A DNA stretch of 64,000 nucleotides from Enterococcus raffinosus (lineage in GTDB: Bacteria; Bacillota; Bacilli; Lactobacillales; Enterococcaceae): the NCBI RefSeq assembly GCF_001886185.1, contig NZ_JXLA01000018.1, forward strand, positions 1 through 64,000. Reading direction: 5' to 3'. Positions 16,122 to 24,433 of this stretch are shown here, piece after piece. Position 1 is the first letter of the stretch, and each line of letters opens with the position of its first letter. The position numbers and the translations under genes were made by a program. Below the pieces are notes generated by a model that saw only the letters and a list, made by a program, of their open reading frames with translations, did not search any database and was not told where the DNA came from.

Positions 16122-16850
16122 TTATATTTTCCAGTAAGTAGTGCCATCCACCGTACGACCTAAAATTCCATATTCAATGAGGTAGCGTCTGATCGTTACA
16201 TAATCATCGAACATTTTCGAAATAATCGTATTGATTTCTTTTTCTGTATATTGTTTTTCAGGAACAAAGTTTTCTGCCAGTTTTTGAATCAGAATAATCC
16301 GCTTTTTTTCTTTTTTCGGGATTTGAGTGGCTTTCCCATTAGCATCAAGAAAAACGCTGAAGACTTTGTCTCTTTCTTTTTTGCTGGATACAAACCGTTC
16401 ATCGGAATCGATTAAGGAGTTTGCGATAAAATCACTTTGTTCCTTTTCGTCGATCAATTCCAATAAGGCCAAAAGAATTTTTGCCTGACGTTTCTTTTCT
16501 TTAAATTTGAAACGATGATTTCTTACTGCAGATGTCGTAATGTTCAGTTGATTGGCTATTTCCTGATCCTCGAATCCTTTGGAAAACAGAGTCAAAAAGT
16601 TCTTTTGTGTCTCGCTTAAGCCGGTTTGATTCTTATCAAGAGTCAGCAGTGCATCAAAAGGCCCATTGTGTTCGTGTTTTAAATGATAGATCATCGCGCC
16701 TTCCGCTCGTGCTAATTGGCTGTTTGATTCGCTGATGGGGTAGACGAAACGATCGTCAAACGTTTGATCACAATACAGACACTGAAAAAGAAATTCCCCT
16801 TTTTTGGCATAGCCTTTTTTTATTTCCTTGATTGTTAATTCACTCTCCAT
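16122..16850 (-). CDS. LuxR-type HTH and DUF2087 transcriptional regulator with a Cys2-His2-like N-terminus
   Basis: A 242-residue predicted regulator. The N-terminal part has CLYCDQTF followed by YHLKHEHN, resembling a zinc-binding Cys2-His2 module. Then comes a GerE/LuxR-like helix-turn-helix (LSETQKNFLTLFSKGFEDQEIANQLNIT..., about 80-125), and the C-terminal third matches DUF2087 (FLDANGKATQIPKKEKKRIILI...YLIEYGILGR), common behind helix-turn-helix domains. ATG 16850 is chosen because AGGAGGAGA precedes it; the frame extends 40 codons further without support. It is divergent from the DUF2268 gene. Confidence 0.82.
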   Translation of the reverse strand: MESELTIKEIKKGYAKKGEFLFQCLYCDQTFDDRFVYPISESNSQLARAEGAMIYHLKHEHNGPFDALLTLDKNQTGLSETQKNFLTLFSKGFEDQEIANQLNITTSAVRNHRFKFKEKKRQAKILLALLELIDEKEQSDFIANSLIDSDERFVSSKKERDKVFSVFLDANGKATQIPKKEKKRIILIQKLAENFVPEKQYTEKEINTIISKMFDDYVTIRRYLIEYGILGRTVDGTTYWKI

Positions 16851-17000
16851 ACGATCTCCTCCTGTATATATGCTAACATAATTAAAAAATGTTTGCAAAT
16901 TTGGTTGCAAATTTAAAATTGTTGCTACTGGTCTATGATTCACTTTTTCTTGACCTTCACGCAACGTCAACCATTATCATATAAGCAAGGAGGTTAGATC

Positions 17001-17909
17001 ATGAATAAGATAAATGTTACGATGATTGATTCGTTGTCTTTTTACAAAAGATGTCTGAAAGAAAAGGTAGATGAAAATGCTTTTCGGTATGAAATCATGC
17101 AGCCGTTTGAACCAATGTGGCGGTACTTAAACGCACCGCTTACTCCAAAAACACCTGGTGGATATGATGTAGTGATGGCTTCAGAGATGTTAGGCATTTG
17201 GACTCCGCGAAAAAGTGTTGATCAAATTCAAACAAAAATAGATCTGTTAGAGAAGACGAAGATTTTTTCCGAGTATAAGCAAGTGATTGCTAATGGTGCG
17301 CAACTTTTTAGTGACATTGGTTATGATATTCCTGTGAATGATTTTACTGTCGCTGTTTTATTGGGAGATTCAGACAATAGTGTATTGATGGCGAGTGAAG
17401 GATACAGTGGCTTTGGTGGGATACCAGGTTTTATGTTTTTGATTGTTGTACCAAATGAGTTTAATCGAACGCGTTTAAAATCTGCATTAGCACATGAGTT
17501 TAATCATAATGTGCGATTTACTTATGAACCATTTAATCATGGTGATGTAAGTGTTGAGGATTATTTGGTGATTGAGGGATTAGCAGAAGTTTTCGCTGAG
17601 GAATTATATGGAGTTGAATCCCGTGGCCCTTGGGTACAAGACTACGATAAGGAGAAGATGGATTATACGATTGAAGTAATGAAGGATGGTCGTGAAGCAC
17701 GTGGTTTTGATCAAGTCTCGGCTTATATGTATGGGGATGAAGTCGCTAAGGAGCAGGGGTACGCGCCTGTTGGACTTTCAAGAAATGCTGGCTACACAGT
17801 TGGATACCATCTCGTAAAAGCCTATTTGAAAAATACTGGGAAATCAATTGCGGAGGCGACATTAACTCCGAGCCGAACGCTTGTTAAAGAATCAAAAATA
17901 TTTGAATAG
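17001..17909 (+). CDS. DUF2268 family putative zinc protease
   Basis: A 302-residue protein with the metalloprotease motif HEFNH (in ALAHEFNHNVRF, about residue 164) and a downstream EGLAEVFAEELYG that supplies a likely third zinc ligand, typical of DUF2268 predicted zinc-dependent proteases. There is no signal peptide, so it is probably cytoplasmic. AAGGAGG precedes the ATG. It is divergently transcribed from the LuxR/DUF2087 regulator with about 150 bases between them, so the regulator may control it. Confidence 0.8.
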   Translation: MNKINVTMIDSLSFYKRCLKEKVDENAFRYEIMQPFEPMWRYLNAPLTPKTPGGYDVVMASEMLGIWTPRKSVDQIQTKIDLLEKTKIFSEYKQVIANGAQLFSDIGYDIPVNDFTVAVLLGDSDNSVLMASEGYSGFGGIPGFMFLIVVPNEFNRTRLKSALAHEFNHNVRFTYEPFNHGDVSVEDYLVIEGLAEVFAEELYGVESRGPWVQDYDKEKMDYTIEVMKDGREARGFDQVSAYMYGDEVAKEQGYAPVGLSRNAGYTVGYHLVKAYLKNTGKSIAEATLTPSRTLVKESKIFE

Positions 17910-17915
17910 AATCAA

Positions 17916-17940
17916 ATAAGCCCATTTTTCTTGGGCTTAT
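17916..17940. terminator. Hairpin between convergent genes
   Basis: ATAAGCCCA (17916-17924) pairs with TGGGCTTAT (17932-17940). The T-run is weak on both strands, but the position between convergent stop codons supports a terminator role. Confidence 0.6.
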
Positions 17941-17959
17941 AGACTAATAATAGGTTTTT

Positions 17960-18805
17960 CTAATAATCATTGTTTTGGGTTTTTATTAAGTATTCACGAA
18001 TGCCATTTTCATCCTCTTGTTGATAAGAATAGTCAAAATGGTTTGCAGTAAATACTGCCAAAGTATGGAATAACTCACACGCAACAAACATAGCACACCA
18101 AATATTCTCCGTCTCGGTATTTGAATAAGTGGCACAATACTGTTCATACAAATCTTTCGGTAAAAAACGTTTATAGTATTTACCCATTTTTCCAGAGGAC
18201 ACACTAAAACTATTTTTAATGCCGATAAACCAATCAATCATGTCATGAAGCTCTTTTCGAACGACAGTATTATACATCATCAGAGCGTAAGGAAGTTGGT
18301 CGCGTGCAATTCCTTTGGCAACATTTTGTAAACACCACCAAAAATTATTACAACACGATTCAAATTCAATTTTGGTTGGAGGTGTTATGAGGTAGTCCTT
18401 GTCTGAGGCGGGTGGAAAGGCTGGTAGCAGATCATCCTTATCAAGCAAAGGTACTGTCAGACTATCCTTACTAAAGGATTCAAGTAGTGGAATCGGAATA
18501 AGAGTCAAATCAAGTCGATTGCCATCAGAAAAGAGCATCATCCAATTAAAGTGTCCTAATCCACTGGGGGAGCGCATTGTTTCAGGCGTTTGCAGAATCA
18601 AACGTTCTCCGAAACTATCGATCCATTCAGGATCCCTTTTGAAGGATTCGAGTTCTGTTACTACATAGACAATATCATAATCTTGATAGATATCTGTTGG
18701 GACGTTCTTATTGGCACGAGAACCATTTAAAAATACCGCGCGAATGCGATCGTCTTTTTTTGCTGTTTCGAGGATAATGTGGTACATTTCTTTTTCGCTT
18801 CTCAT
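17960..18805 (-). CDS. ANT(6)-like aminoglycoside 6-adenylyltransferase family protein
   Basis: A 281-residue nucleotidyltransferase of the streptomycin adenylyltransferase (AadE/ANT(6)) family. The catalytic motif is FLNGSRANKN followed by DYDIVYVV. Further family segments are GLGHFNWMMLFSDGNRLDLTLIP and the helical C-terminal domain with FWWCLQNVAKGIARDQLPYA. The enzymes transfer AMP to position 6 of streptomycin. With no mobile element nearby, it looks like a chromosomal member rather than an acquired cassette. AAAGGAATG lies before the ATG. Confidence 0.85.
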   Translation of the reverse strand: MRSEKEMYHIILETAKKDDRIRAVFLNGSRANKNVPTDIYQDYDIVYVVTELESFKRDPEWIDSFGERLILQTPETMRSPSGLGHFNWMMLFSDGNRLDLTLIPIPLLESFSKDSLTVPLLDKDDLLPAFPPASDKDYLITPPTKIEFESCCNNFWWCLQNVAKGIARDQLPYALMMYNTVVRKELHDMIDWFIGIKNSFSVSSGKMGKYYKRFLPKDLYEQYCATYSNTETENIWCAMFVACELFHTLAVFTANHFDYSYQQEDENGIREYLIKTQNNDY

Positions 18806-18925
18806 GAGGAATCATTCCTTTCGGAAACTATCTTTTTTTAGTATACCAAGTTTTATAAAGAAAGTAGGATGCTTTATTAAATACACAGAAGTTTAATTTA
18901 GTCGGCATTTTTTACAAGAAGAGTA

Positions 18926-18934
18926 TGCTATACT
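18926..18934 (+). promoter_or_regulatory. Extended -10 promoter upstream of the TPP riboswitch
   Basis: TGC-TATACT, with TG at 18926-18927 and -10 at 18929-18934, lies about 15 bases before the aptamer. No good -35 is visible. Confidence 0.5.
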
Positions 18935-18947
18935 TTTAGTAATTGAA

Positions 18948-19026
18948 TGACACTAGGGGTGCTTTTGAAGCTGAGATTATACCCATTGAACCTGAAGCAG
19001 TTAGGACTGACGCAGGGAATGTGTAA
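18948..19026 (+). ncRNA. TPP riboswitch (THI element)
   Basis: The conserved THI-box core is present: ACACTAGGGGTGC, CTGAGATTATACCC, GAACCTGAAGCAGTTAGGA and CGCAGGGAATGTGT. The outer helix pairs ACAC with GTGT. It senses thiamine pyrophosphate, usually shutting off expression. Two hairpins with T-tails follow, then tenA. Confidence 0.95.
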
Positions 19027-19042
19027 TGGTTTATAAATTTGT

Positions 19043-19074
19043 ACCCGATCGCTTTTTTGTGGTCGGGCTTTCTT
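19043..19074 (+). terminator. First terminator-like hairpin after the TPP aptamer
   Basis: CCCGATC (19044-19050) pairs with GGTCGGG (19061-19067, one G-T pair), followed by CTTTCTT. It may be the expression platform of the riboswitch. Confidence 0.65.
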
Positions 19075-19095
19075 ATGTATGAATTTCCAAACATA

Positions 19096-19139
19096 AAAGC
19101 CTCCTTTTCATTCTAAATAGGGATAAAGGAGGTTTTTTG
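19096..19139 (+). terminator. Second terminator after the TPP aptamer
   Basis: CCTCCTTT (19100-19107) pairs with AAAGGAGG (19125-19132), extendable by A-T pairs with the flanking T-run TTTTTT. The right arm contains AGGAGG, so the hairpin would also mask a Shine-Dalgarno-like sequence. It lies about 80 bases before tenA. Confidence 0.7.
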
Positions 19140-19216
19140 TTGCGTTAGAGAAAAAATGTCACTTTTATAGTTTAAGTTGGATGCTGTTTAATCATTTTTT
19201 GAAAAGGAGAAATTAA

Positions 19217-19873
19217 ATGACGTTTACGAAGTTAGCAAGAGAAGAAGCGGCAGTATTTTGGGATGGAAGCTTTTCGCATCCGTTTATTCAATCGTTAGCA
19301 GCAGGAGATTTAGCCCCAGAGATTTTTCGCTATTATTTACTGCAAGATCGGTACTATCTTGAACATTTCAGTAAGCTTTACCATTATATTGCTGAGCAAA
19401 CTGATGATAAAGAAATTCAGGCTCAGTTAAACGAAAATGCCAAGAATCTTGAATTGGGTGAGCTAGCAATCCGAGGTGAATTTTTCACTGAATTAGCTAT
19501 TACTGAAAAGGAGATAGCCGAAACGCCGATAGCCCCAACAGCGTATAATTACGTTTCACATATGTACCGACAGCTGATTGATGGTACACCAAAGACAGCT
19601 ATTGCTGGAATGTTACCTTGCGCATGGTTATATCAGGAGATTGGTGTACGCTTAATTGAGATGGGTTCTCCCAACCCGTTATATCAGCGATGGATTAAGA
19701 CATATGCAGGGGAAGAAGCTGTGCAAGGAATTGAAAAGGAGCGTGCACTGTTAGATCGTTTATATCAAGAAAGCGGAAAAGATGAGCAGCGAAAAATGAT
19801 GGAAGCATTCGTTATTAGCAGTAAAATGGAGTATGATTTTTGGGAAATGGCTCTCACTTTAGAAAAATGGTGA
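19217..19873 (+). CDS. tenA: TenA family aminopyrimidine aminohydrolase/thiaminase II
   Basis: A 218-residue all-helical TenA protein. Family features are HPFIQSLAAGDLAPEIFRYYLLQDRYYLEHF near the N-terminus (active-site Asp and Tyr), a central YNYVSHMY, and GMLPCAWLYQEIG with the catalytic Cys. TenA salvages the pyrimidine part of degraded thiamin by releasing hydroxymethylpyrimidine from aminopyrimidine precursors. AAAAGGAG precedes the ATG. The upstream TPP riboswitch fits thiamin salvage. It is the only gene of the unit in the window. Confidence 0.92.
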   Translation: MTFTKLAREEAAVFWDGSFSHPFIQSLAAGDLAPEIFRYYLLQDRYYLEHFSKLYHYIAEQTDDKEIQAQLNENAKNLELGELAIRGEFFTELAITEKEIAETPIAPTAYNYVSHMYRQLIDGTPKTAIAGMLPCAWLYQEIGVRLIEMGSPNPLYQRWIKTYAGEEAVQGIEKERALLDRLYQESGKDEQRKMMEAFVISSKMEYDFWEMALTLEKW

Positions 19874-19884
19874 TAGCAAAACTC

Positions 19885-19914
19885 GGGATCGTTCATAGTG
19901 AACGGTCTTTTTTG
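19885..19914 (+). terminator. Terminator after tenA
   Basis: GATCGTTCA (19887-19895) pairs with TGAACGGTC (19899-19907, one G-T pair) around a three-base loop and is followed by TTTTTTG. Confidence 0.88.
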
Positions 19915-19925
19915 TTTGAAAACGA

Positions 19926-19953
19926 TTGACAGACATTCTTTGTGTTCTATAAA
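19926..19953 (+). promoter_or_regulatory. Vegetative promoter of the ilvB relic
   Basis: TTGACA (19926-19931) and TATAAA (19948-19953) are separated by 16 bases, a near-consensus sigma-A promoter. It survives upstream of a gene fragment that can encode only about 36-40 residues. Confidence 0.65.
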
Positions 19954-19991
19954 ACAAAAATTAACACTTGCATTATTAGGAGGGACTAACA

Positions 19992-20101
19992 ATGGTTTCG
20001 GGAGCAGAAATGGTTGTAAAAGCATTTATCCAAGAGAATGTTGAGGTATTTTTGCTTATCCTGGTGGACAGGCAATTGATTCATTTGATGCCCTTTATTA
20101 A
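19992..20101 (+). pseudogene. Relic of acetolactate synthase large subunit (N-terminal stub)
   Basis: After a good ribosome site (AGGAGGG), the frame reads MVSGAEMVVKAFIQENVEVF, the typical IlvB N-terminus. Adding one T to the T5 run at 20049-20053 continues it as FAYPGGQAIDSFDALY, the thiamin-diphosphate enzyme PGG motif, before a TAA at 20099-20101. The remaining about 500 codons are gone; a terminator follows directly. So this is a deletion relic with a frameshift. Without the extra T, the frame ends at about 20110 in unrelated residues. Confidence 0.75.
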
Positions 20102-20119
20102 TGGGTTAAATTGAAAGAA

Positions 20120-20172
20120 CACCTGAGTAATCATCCTTTTATGAAATAAGGACAATCATTCAGGTGCTTTTT
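20120..20172. terminator. Terminator between the ilvB relic and the precorrin-2 dehydrogenase gene
   Basis: CACCTGA (20120-20126) pairs with TCAGGTG (20160-20166), with an inner TCCTT/AAGGA helix, followed by CTTTTTA. It lies between convergent units and can serve both. Confidence 0.7.
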
Positions 20173-20622
20173 AATCCATTTTTATTCTCTTTAAATACTT
20201 ACTTAAAGATTTCAATAGAATCTTCGCTTTTTTAGGATTATTTCCATTTGTTGTTATGGCGATCCCGAAATCTCTTTCCTTCATGAATGCCATATTAAAA
20301 AAATTACTGTTGTCTTGATTCGTTGTATCGTTTACGAGTTGACGTGGGGTGGTTTCATTTAAAATCGCATGATTGACCGCGTCATTATCTGTACAAATAA
20401 AAATAACTTGAAAATTACTAGTATCTCCGTATTGAAAAGATCGTTCGCGCAATAAGACTGTACCGTTCTTTTTTCATTTAATAAGGTGTCTGAGAAGCTT
20501 GGTGAAATAACTGTTGGTTTCGCTCCCGCCTCGATCAATGCAGACACTTTTCTAGTGGCTATTTTCCCACCGCCAACAACGAGAATTGAGAATTGTTTAA
20601 TATCAACTAAAATTGGATACAT
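20171..20622 (-). pseudogene. Precorrin-2 dehydrogenase/siroheme synthase (SirC/Met8/CysG-N type), frameshifted
   Basis: The minus strand encodes MYPILVDIKQFSILVVGGG, a Rossmann NAD site with KIATRKVSALIEAGA, ending in frame 1 near 20470. The rest of the protein (NGTVLLRERSFQYGD..., VIFICTDNDAVN) continues in another frame to 20171. The break maps to an A6 run on the minus strand (20471-20476); one extra A restores a continuous 150-residue protein, the normal length of the NAD-binding family core. The enzyme oxidises precorrin-2 to sirohydrochlorin, feeding cobalt insertion by CbiK. It lies outside the B12 operon but belongs to the pathway. It could be a real mutation or a base-calling error. 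Confidence 0.8.
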
Positions 20623-20646
20623 TCTTCTAGCTCCTTAGCAATCTAA

Positions 20647-22167
20647 TTATAGTGAGTGCTTATCGTTATTTTGTTGAGAGAGAGTCGTTAGACGTTTCTT
20701 TTGCTCCAAGCGAAAATAAATAAAATTTGAAAGAAGGCCAAAGAAGACAGGCCCCAACAGTAAAGTAGAAAAATTTACGTAATTCCCTAATTTAAGAGGT
20801 TCATAAATTTGAAAAGCAATGGCTACAAATATACATATGCAGACACTGATAGAAAGCGAGTAATTAAGACCGCTATTTTTAATCAATAAAGTTTCCTTTG
20901 AAATAATTTTCTTTTTTAAAGAAAAAGGAAAGCTGGCAGCAACAATAAAGTAAGGGATTGCTCGGGAAACGTTTGTCATATAGGTCAATTGATTAAATAA
21001 TTCAGACAGAAAAGTATTGCTGAATGAGAGTAGTCCGATAAACAGGGAGATAAGGATTGCCTGAATCCACAACGCATTTTCTGGCATATCGTTCTCATTT
21101 AAAGCAGAGAACCTTGGCCAAAAGAACTTAGGCGTACTTTTGATCAAACTCTTTAATGGACCATAACTGATGGAACTAAGCAGACTCAAATAGGCAAGAC
21201 CCATAGTCAGTGCAGTATAGCGAATAAAAAGCTGAACCAATAAATGCGTGTGGTCTGCGGATAGCTTAAAGACGGTGCCTAATGATAGAGCCAACTGCTC
21301 CATGACGCCATACATTAGATTTCCAAGATGCAAAGAAGTTGTACCTCGAATGGTGCCAATGTTATTTGCACAACTCCACAGGATAATGCCACTGACATAG
21401 AGTAGCAATACAACAAATGAACTGATGATAACTGCTCGAGGAAACCTCTTGCGGCTTTTTTTTGTCTTATCAGCAAGACTAGCAATAGTATCCAGTCCAC
21501 CGAAAGCTGTGATCGAAAAAATAAAGAAGGGCAGTTGAGATAATAGTCGGTTTGAAGAACCTTGAAAAAAGCTAGTAACAGATAGGCTATGATTGATATT
21601 TCCAATTACTTGTTCAGGATTTTTAGTAATTAGCAATAAGTTGCCAATAGTAGAAAGGAGTAAAAGCCCTACCATGGCATACCCGCTAATGTGTAGAAAT
21701 CTGAAGATAACTTGAAATCCTCGTTTGTTCATCCAGGTAATAAATAGTACCGAAAAAATTGAAAACACGGCTAGCCAAATTTGTGGCGAAATACCTAGCC
21801 AATCGATTGTGCCAGTAATATCTTTTCCGAAAATAAGGATAGAAATTGGAATCAACAGTTTCATAAATAGGCTGATCATCCAAATAAAGTAACTACTATA
21901 CCAAAGGAAGACAGTGGTGAAGGCTGCCTTAGGAGATAGAGACTCTTTTAACCAATCATATATTGCTCCCGAACGATGAGCATATTTTTTGGTATATTGA
22001 GCAACAATCAGCGCATAAGGGATAAAGTAAAATAACGCGCTGATAAAAAACCAAATAAGTGATTGACTTCCCAGCATAAAGAAAGCAGAGATCATGCTGG
22101 AAAATGAATACACAGTAGTGGTAATGATCAAAATTAAATTCTGAGAAGCGTTCTCTTTTTTCATCAT
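20647..22167 (-). CDS. APC-superfamily amino acid permease
   Basis: A 506-residue integral membrane protein with about 12-13 hydrophobic helices. The N-terminal helix has the APC pattern (ILIITTTVYSFSSMISAFFMLG), and FSITAFGGLDTIASLADKTKKSRKRFPRA is a typical consensus segment after helix 6. It resembles glutamate/GABA-type amino acid antiporters of lactic acid bacteria, but the substrate cannot be assigned. Two adjacent ATG codons follow AGGAG. It is divergent from the B12 operon and has no partner gene. Confidence 0.85.
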   Translation of the reverse strand: MMKKENASQNLILIITTTVYSFSSMISAFFMLGSQSLIWFFISALFYFIPYALIVAQYTKKYAHRSGAIYDWLKESLSPKAAFTTVFLWYSSYFIWMISLFMKLLIPISILIFGKDITGTIDWLGISPQIWLAVFSIFSVLFITWMNKRGFQVIFRFLHISGYAMVGLLLLSTIGNLLLITKNPEQVIGNINHSLSVTSFFQGSSNRLLSQLPFFIFSITAFGGLDTIASLADKTKKSRKRFPRAVIISSFVVLLLYVSGIILWSCANNIGTIRGTTSLHLGNLMYGVMEQLALSLGTVFKLSADHTHLLVQLFIRYTALTMGLAYLSLLSSISYGPLKSLIKSTPKFFWPRFSALNENDMPENALWIQAILISLFIGLLSFSNTFLSELFNQLTYMTNVSRAIPYFIVAASFPFSLKKKIISKETLLIKNSGLNYSLSISVCICIFVAIAFQIYEPLKLGNYVNFSTLLLGPVFFGLLSNFIYFRLEQKKRLTTLSQQNNDKHSL

Positions 22168-22564
22168 CTGCTCCTAGCGTCCTTTTCTCCTATCTTATTT
22201 TCTTTCAAAAAAAAAGACAAGATGACTTAGGATGGTAAAAAATTGTTTGTTCATAAAAATGAGAGAATGGAAATTGACTAAAAGCTTGTTAAATCAACAT
22301 TTATCATTCATCTGGTAGAGTCAATAACAATATCTTGCTTTGTTTTTACGAGAAATAACAAATTTTGGCTCAACTTACTTGATCAAATTGAATTTTGTTA
22401 ATTTGTAAATGAGACTTTAATAAATTCCGTTCAATAAAAGGAACTAAAGGATGATGTAGTAGGGATTAGGCTGGTATTTTATTATAATATTTTGCCCATT
22501 CGCTATAAAAAATAGCACAATGCGGCTGAGTTCCCTTGAAAGAACCAGTATCTATGTAAACGTT

Positions 22565-22573
22565 TGCTATAAT
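22565..22573 (+). promoter_or_regulatory. Extended -10 promoter of the cobalamin operon
   Basis: TGC-TATAAT (TG at 22565-22566, -10 at 22568-22573) is a perfect extended -10, placed just before the cobalamin aptamer. No -35 is visible at the right distance. The 390-base stretch between the permease start and here is AT-rich and contains no gene I can recognise. Confidence 0.65.
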
Positions 22574-22589
22574 AAATGAAAACTAAATA

Positions 22590-22732
22590 AAGTAATCACT
22601 GTGTAAGGGAATGAGGTGAGAATCCTCAACAGCCCCTTTCTACTGTATATGCGGATGAACTCTCAACAGCCACTCTTCGGGAAGGCGAGATAGTAAGGAG
22701 ATGCAAAGTCAGGATACCTTATATAGAGATTA
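22590..22732 (+). ncRNA. Cobalamin (B12) riboswitch
   Basis: Conserved landmarks appear in order: GGGAATGAGGTGAGAATCC, CAGCCCC, ACTGTATATGCGGATGA, the B12-box region AGCCACT followed by CGGGAAGG, and GATGCAAAGTCAGGATACC. It controls the downstream synthesis operon and probably represses it when adenosylcobalamin binds, through the terminator at 22793. Confidence 0.93.
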
Positions 22733-22792
22733 AGAAATAATTGGATTGGGAAGGTTATTTTGCTGGTTGTCTGTATCTTTTTTGGACAAATA

Positions 22793-22834
22793 AAACACGG
22801 CGAGACCACTTTCGGTCTCGCCGTGTTTATTTTT
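22793..22834 (+). terminator. Expression-platform terminator of the B12 operon
   Basis: A perfect 15-bp stem (22793-22807 with 22814-22828, loop ACTTTC) is followed by ATTTTTA, just before the first ribosome site of the operon. It is one of the strongest hairpins in the window and fits transcription attenuation by the B12 riboswitch. Confidence 0.9.
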
Positions 22835-22846
22835 AAGGAGGGAATT

Positions 22847-23347
22847 ATGATGAAGTACTCTACAAAGAAATTAGCAACATTAGCAATACTCTTGGCTCTC
22901 TGTGTGATCGGTGCAAATATCAAAATTCTAGGTTCCATTGCCCTGGATTCTTTTCCAGCCTTTATTGGTGCGATTATTCTTGGACCTGTTGCAGGCGCAT
23001 TTTTAGGATTTTTCGGACACATGATTTCTGCCTTACTATCTGGTTTTCCAAATACGCTGCCGATCCATTTGATTATTGCGATCTTGATGGCAGTCTGCAT
23101 GTTTTTCTATAGCTGGACGCGTAAAAAATTGTCAAAAAATAAAGTGGTTGCATCGATTGTTTCTATGTTAGTAGGTTATACGATCAATGTACCCCTTGAT
23201 TTGTTATTACTTTACCCACTAATGGGTCCGGTTGTTTTTATGCTTTTTGTCCCTTTAACACTTGCCACAGTAGTTAACTTGTGCTTATCCGAGGTTGTTA
23301 TTTTAGGCATTCCACAAAAATATAAAGAAGCAATTTTTCTAAAATAA
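22847..23347 (+). CDS. ECF transporter S component, probable cobamide-precursor (alpha-ribazole-type) uptake
   Basis: A 166-residue membrane protein with about six helices and the ECF S-component signature near the N-terminus (LAILLALCVIGANIKILG), followed by a conserved loop (FPAFIGAIILGPVAGAFLGFFGHMISAL). It would need the shared EcfA/A'/T module, encoded elsewhere. As first gene of the B12 operon, which also carries a cblS-like kinase, it is a good candidate for the CblT-type alpha-ribazole permease of Listeria and bacilli, but uptake of another cobamide precursor cannot be excluded. ATG 22847 follows AAGGAGGG. Confidence 0.8.
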   Translation: MMKYSTKKLATLAILLALCVIGANIKILGSIALDSFPAFIGAIILGPVAGAFLGFFGHMISALLSGFPNTLPIHLIIAILMAVCMFFYSWTRKKLSKNKVVASIVSMLVGYTINVPLDLLLLYPLMGPVVFMLFVPLTLATVVNLCLSEVVILGIPQKYKEAIFLK

Positions 23348-23368
23348 AGAAGAAGCGGAGCCATAATT

Positions 23369-24433
23369 ATGACGGTCAAACATGGTGGGAATATTCAGGA
23401 AATTAGTGAAGTTTATCAAAAGGGTAAGGAACGGTTAATTGATTTTAGTGCAAATATTAATCCCTTGGGTATTCCCGAAGGCGTTGAACGAGTGATCGCG
23501 AATAGTATTACACAATTGATACATTATCCCGATAGTCGTTACCAAACACTGATTCGATCAATTGCCAATTTTCATGAAATTTCAGAAGCGTTTATCTACC
23601 CATCTAACGGAGCGGCTGAAGCTATTTTTATGTTAGGAAGCACATTAAAGGTGAATAAACTTCTTTTGTTGGCGCCGACTTTTGGAGAATACGAGGCAGC
23701 GTTTAGTCAATCAGGGACAGAATTTTGTTATTTCTATTTAGAAGAGCGAAATTTTAAATGGTCGGTTACGGAACTGATTCAGGTAGCAGAAACGCAAAAG
23801 GTTGATGGTATTTGCCTTTGTAACCCCAATAATCCAGTCGGACAAATTCTTTCTAAAAGGGAACTTGATAAATTATTCGAATTTTGTTGTAAAAACGAAG
23901 TGGTACTTATTCTAGATGAAGCCTTTGTAGATTTTACAAAGGAGGAAAACTCGCTCATTTCGTCAATCAATGATTATCCCAATTTATATATTTTACGTTC
24001 ACTAACTAAAATGTTTGCGATTCCTGGATTACGTTTAGGGTATTTATTGACGAGCAATTTATCCACTTTACGTGCAATTAAAAAGAGGTCAATTCCTTGG
24101 CATATTAATACATTTGCGGATTTAGCAGGCAGACAAGCGCTAAAGGAACATAGCTTTATTGAGGAGAGTCAGCGATATATTCAGAAAGAGCGTCTTTTTT
24201 TAGAAAAGGGTTTATCTGCTTTTGAAGAGATAGAACTTTTTCCAAGTCAAACAAATTTTTTATTCTTTCGTTATCTAGGCAGCGGATGTCTGTATAAAAG
24301 CTTGATTCATAAAAACATAGTGATTCGGGATTGCAGTGATTTTAAAGGATTAACTAAAAAGTACTATCGCATTGCGGTTAAATCCAGAACGGAGAATCAA
24401 GTGCTTTTGAATGCATTGGAGGGGATTTTATGA
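23369..24433 (+). CDS. cobD: L-threonine-O-3-phosphate decarboxylase
   Basis: A 354-residue fold-type I PLP enzyme. It shows LIDFSANINPLGIPEGV at the N-terminus, CLCNPNNPVGQ, DEAFVDF and RSLTKMFAIPGLRLGY, with the PLP lysine at about residue 214. CobD makes (R)-1-aminopropan-2-ol phosphate, the linker attached by CbiB. The following pduX kinase supplies threonine phosphate. It overlaps pduX by 4 bases (ATGA). Confidence 0.92.
   Translation: MTVKHGGNIQEISEVYQKGKERLIDFSANINPLGIPEGVERVIANSITQLIHYPDSRYQTLIRSIANFHEISEAFIYPSNGAAEAIFMLGSTLKVNKLLLLAPTFGEYEAAFSQSGTEFCYFYLEERNFKWSVTELIQVAETQKVDGICLCNPNNPVGQILSKRELDKLFEFCCKNEVVLILDEAFVDFTKEENSLISSINDYPNLYILRSLTKMFAIPGLRLGYLLTSNLSTLRAIKKRSIPWHINTFADLAGRQALKEHSFIEESQRYIQKERLFLEKGLSAFEEIELFPSQTNFLFFRYLGSGCLYKSLIHKNIVIRDCSDFKGLTKKYYRIAVKSRTENQVLLNALEGIL

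Noticed and set aside
22760-22846. N-terminal extension of the ECF S component
   Set aside because: The stretch encodes the terminator hairpin of the riboswitch; the AAGGAGGG before ATG 22847 marks the real start.
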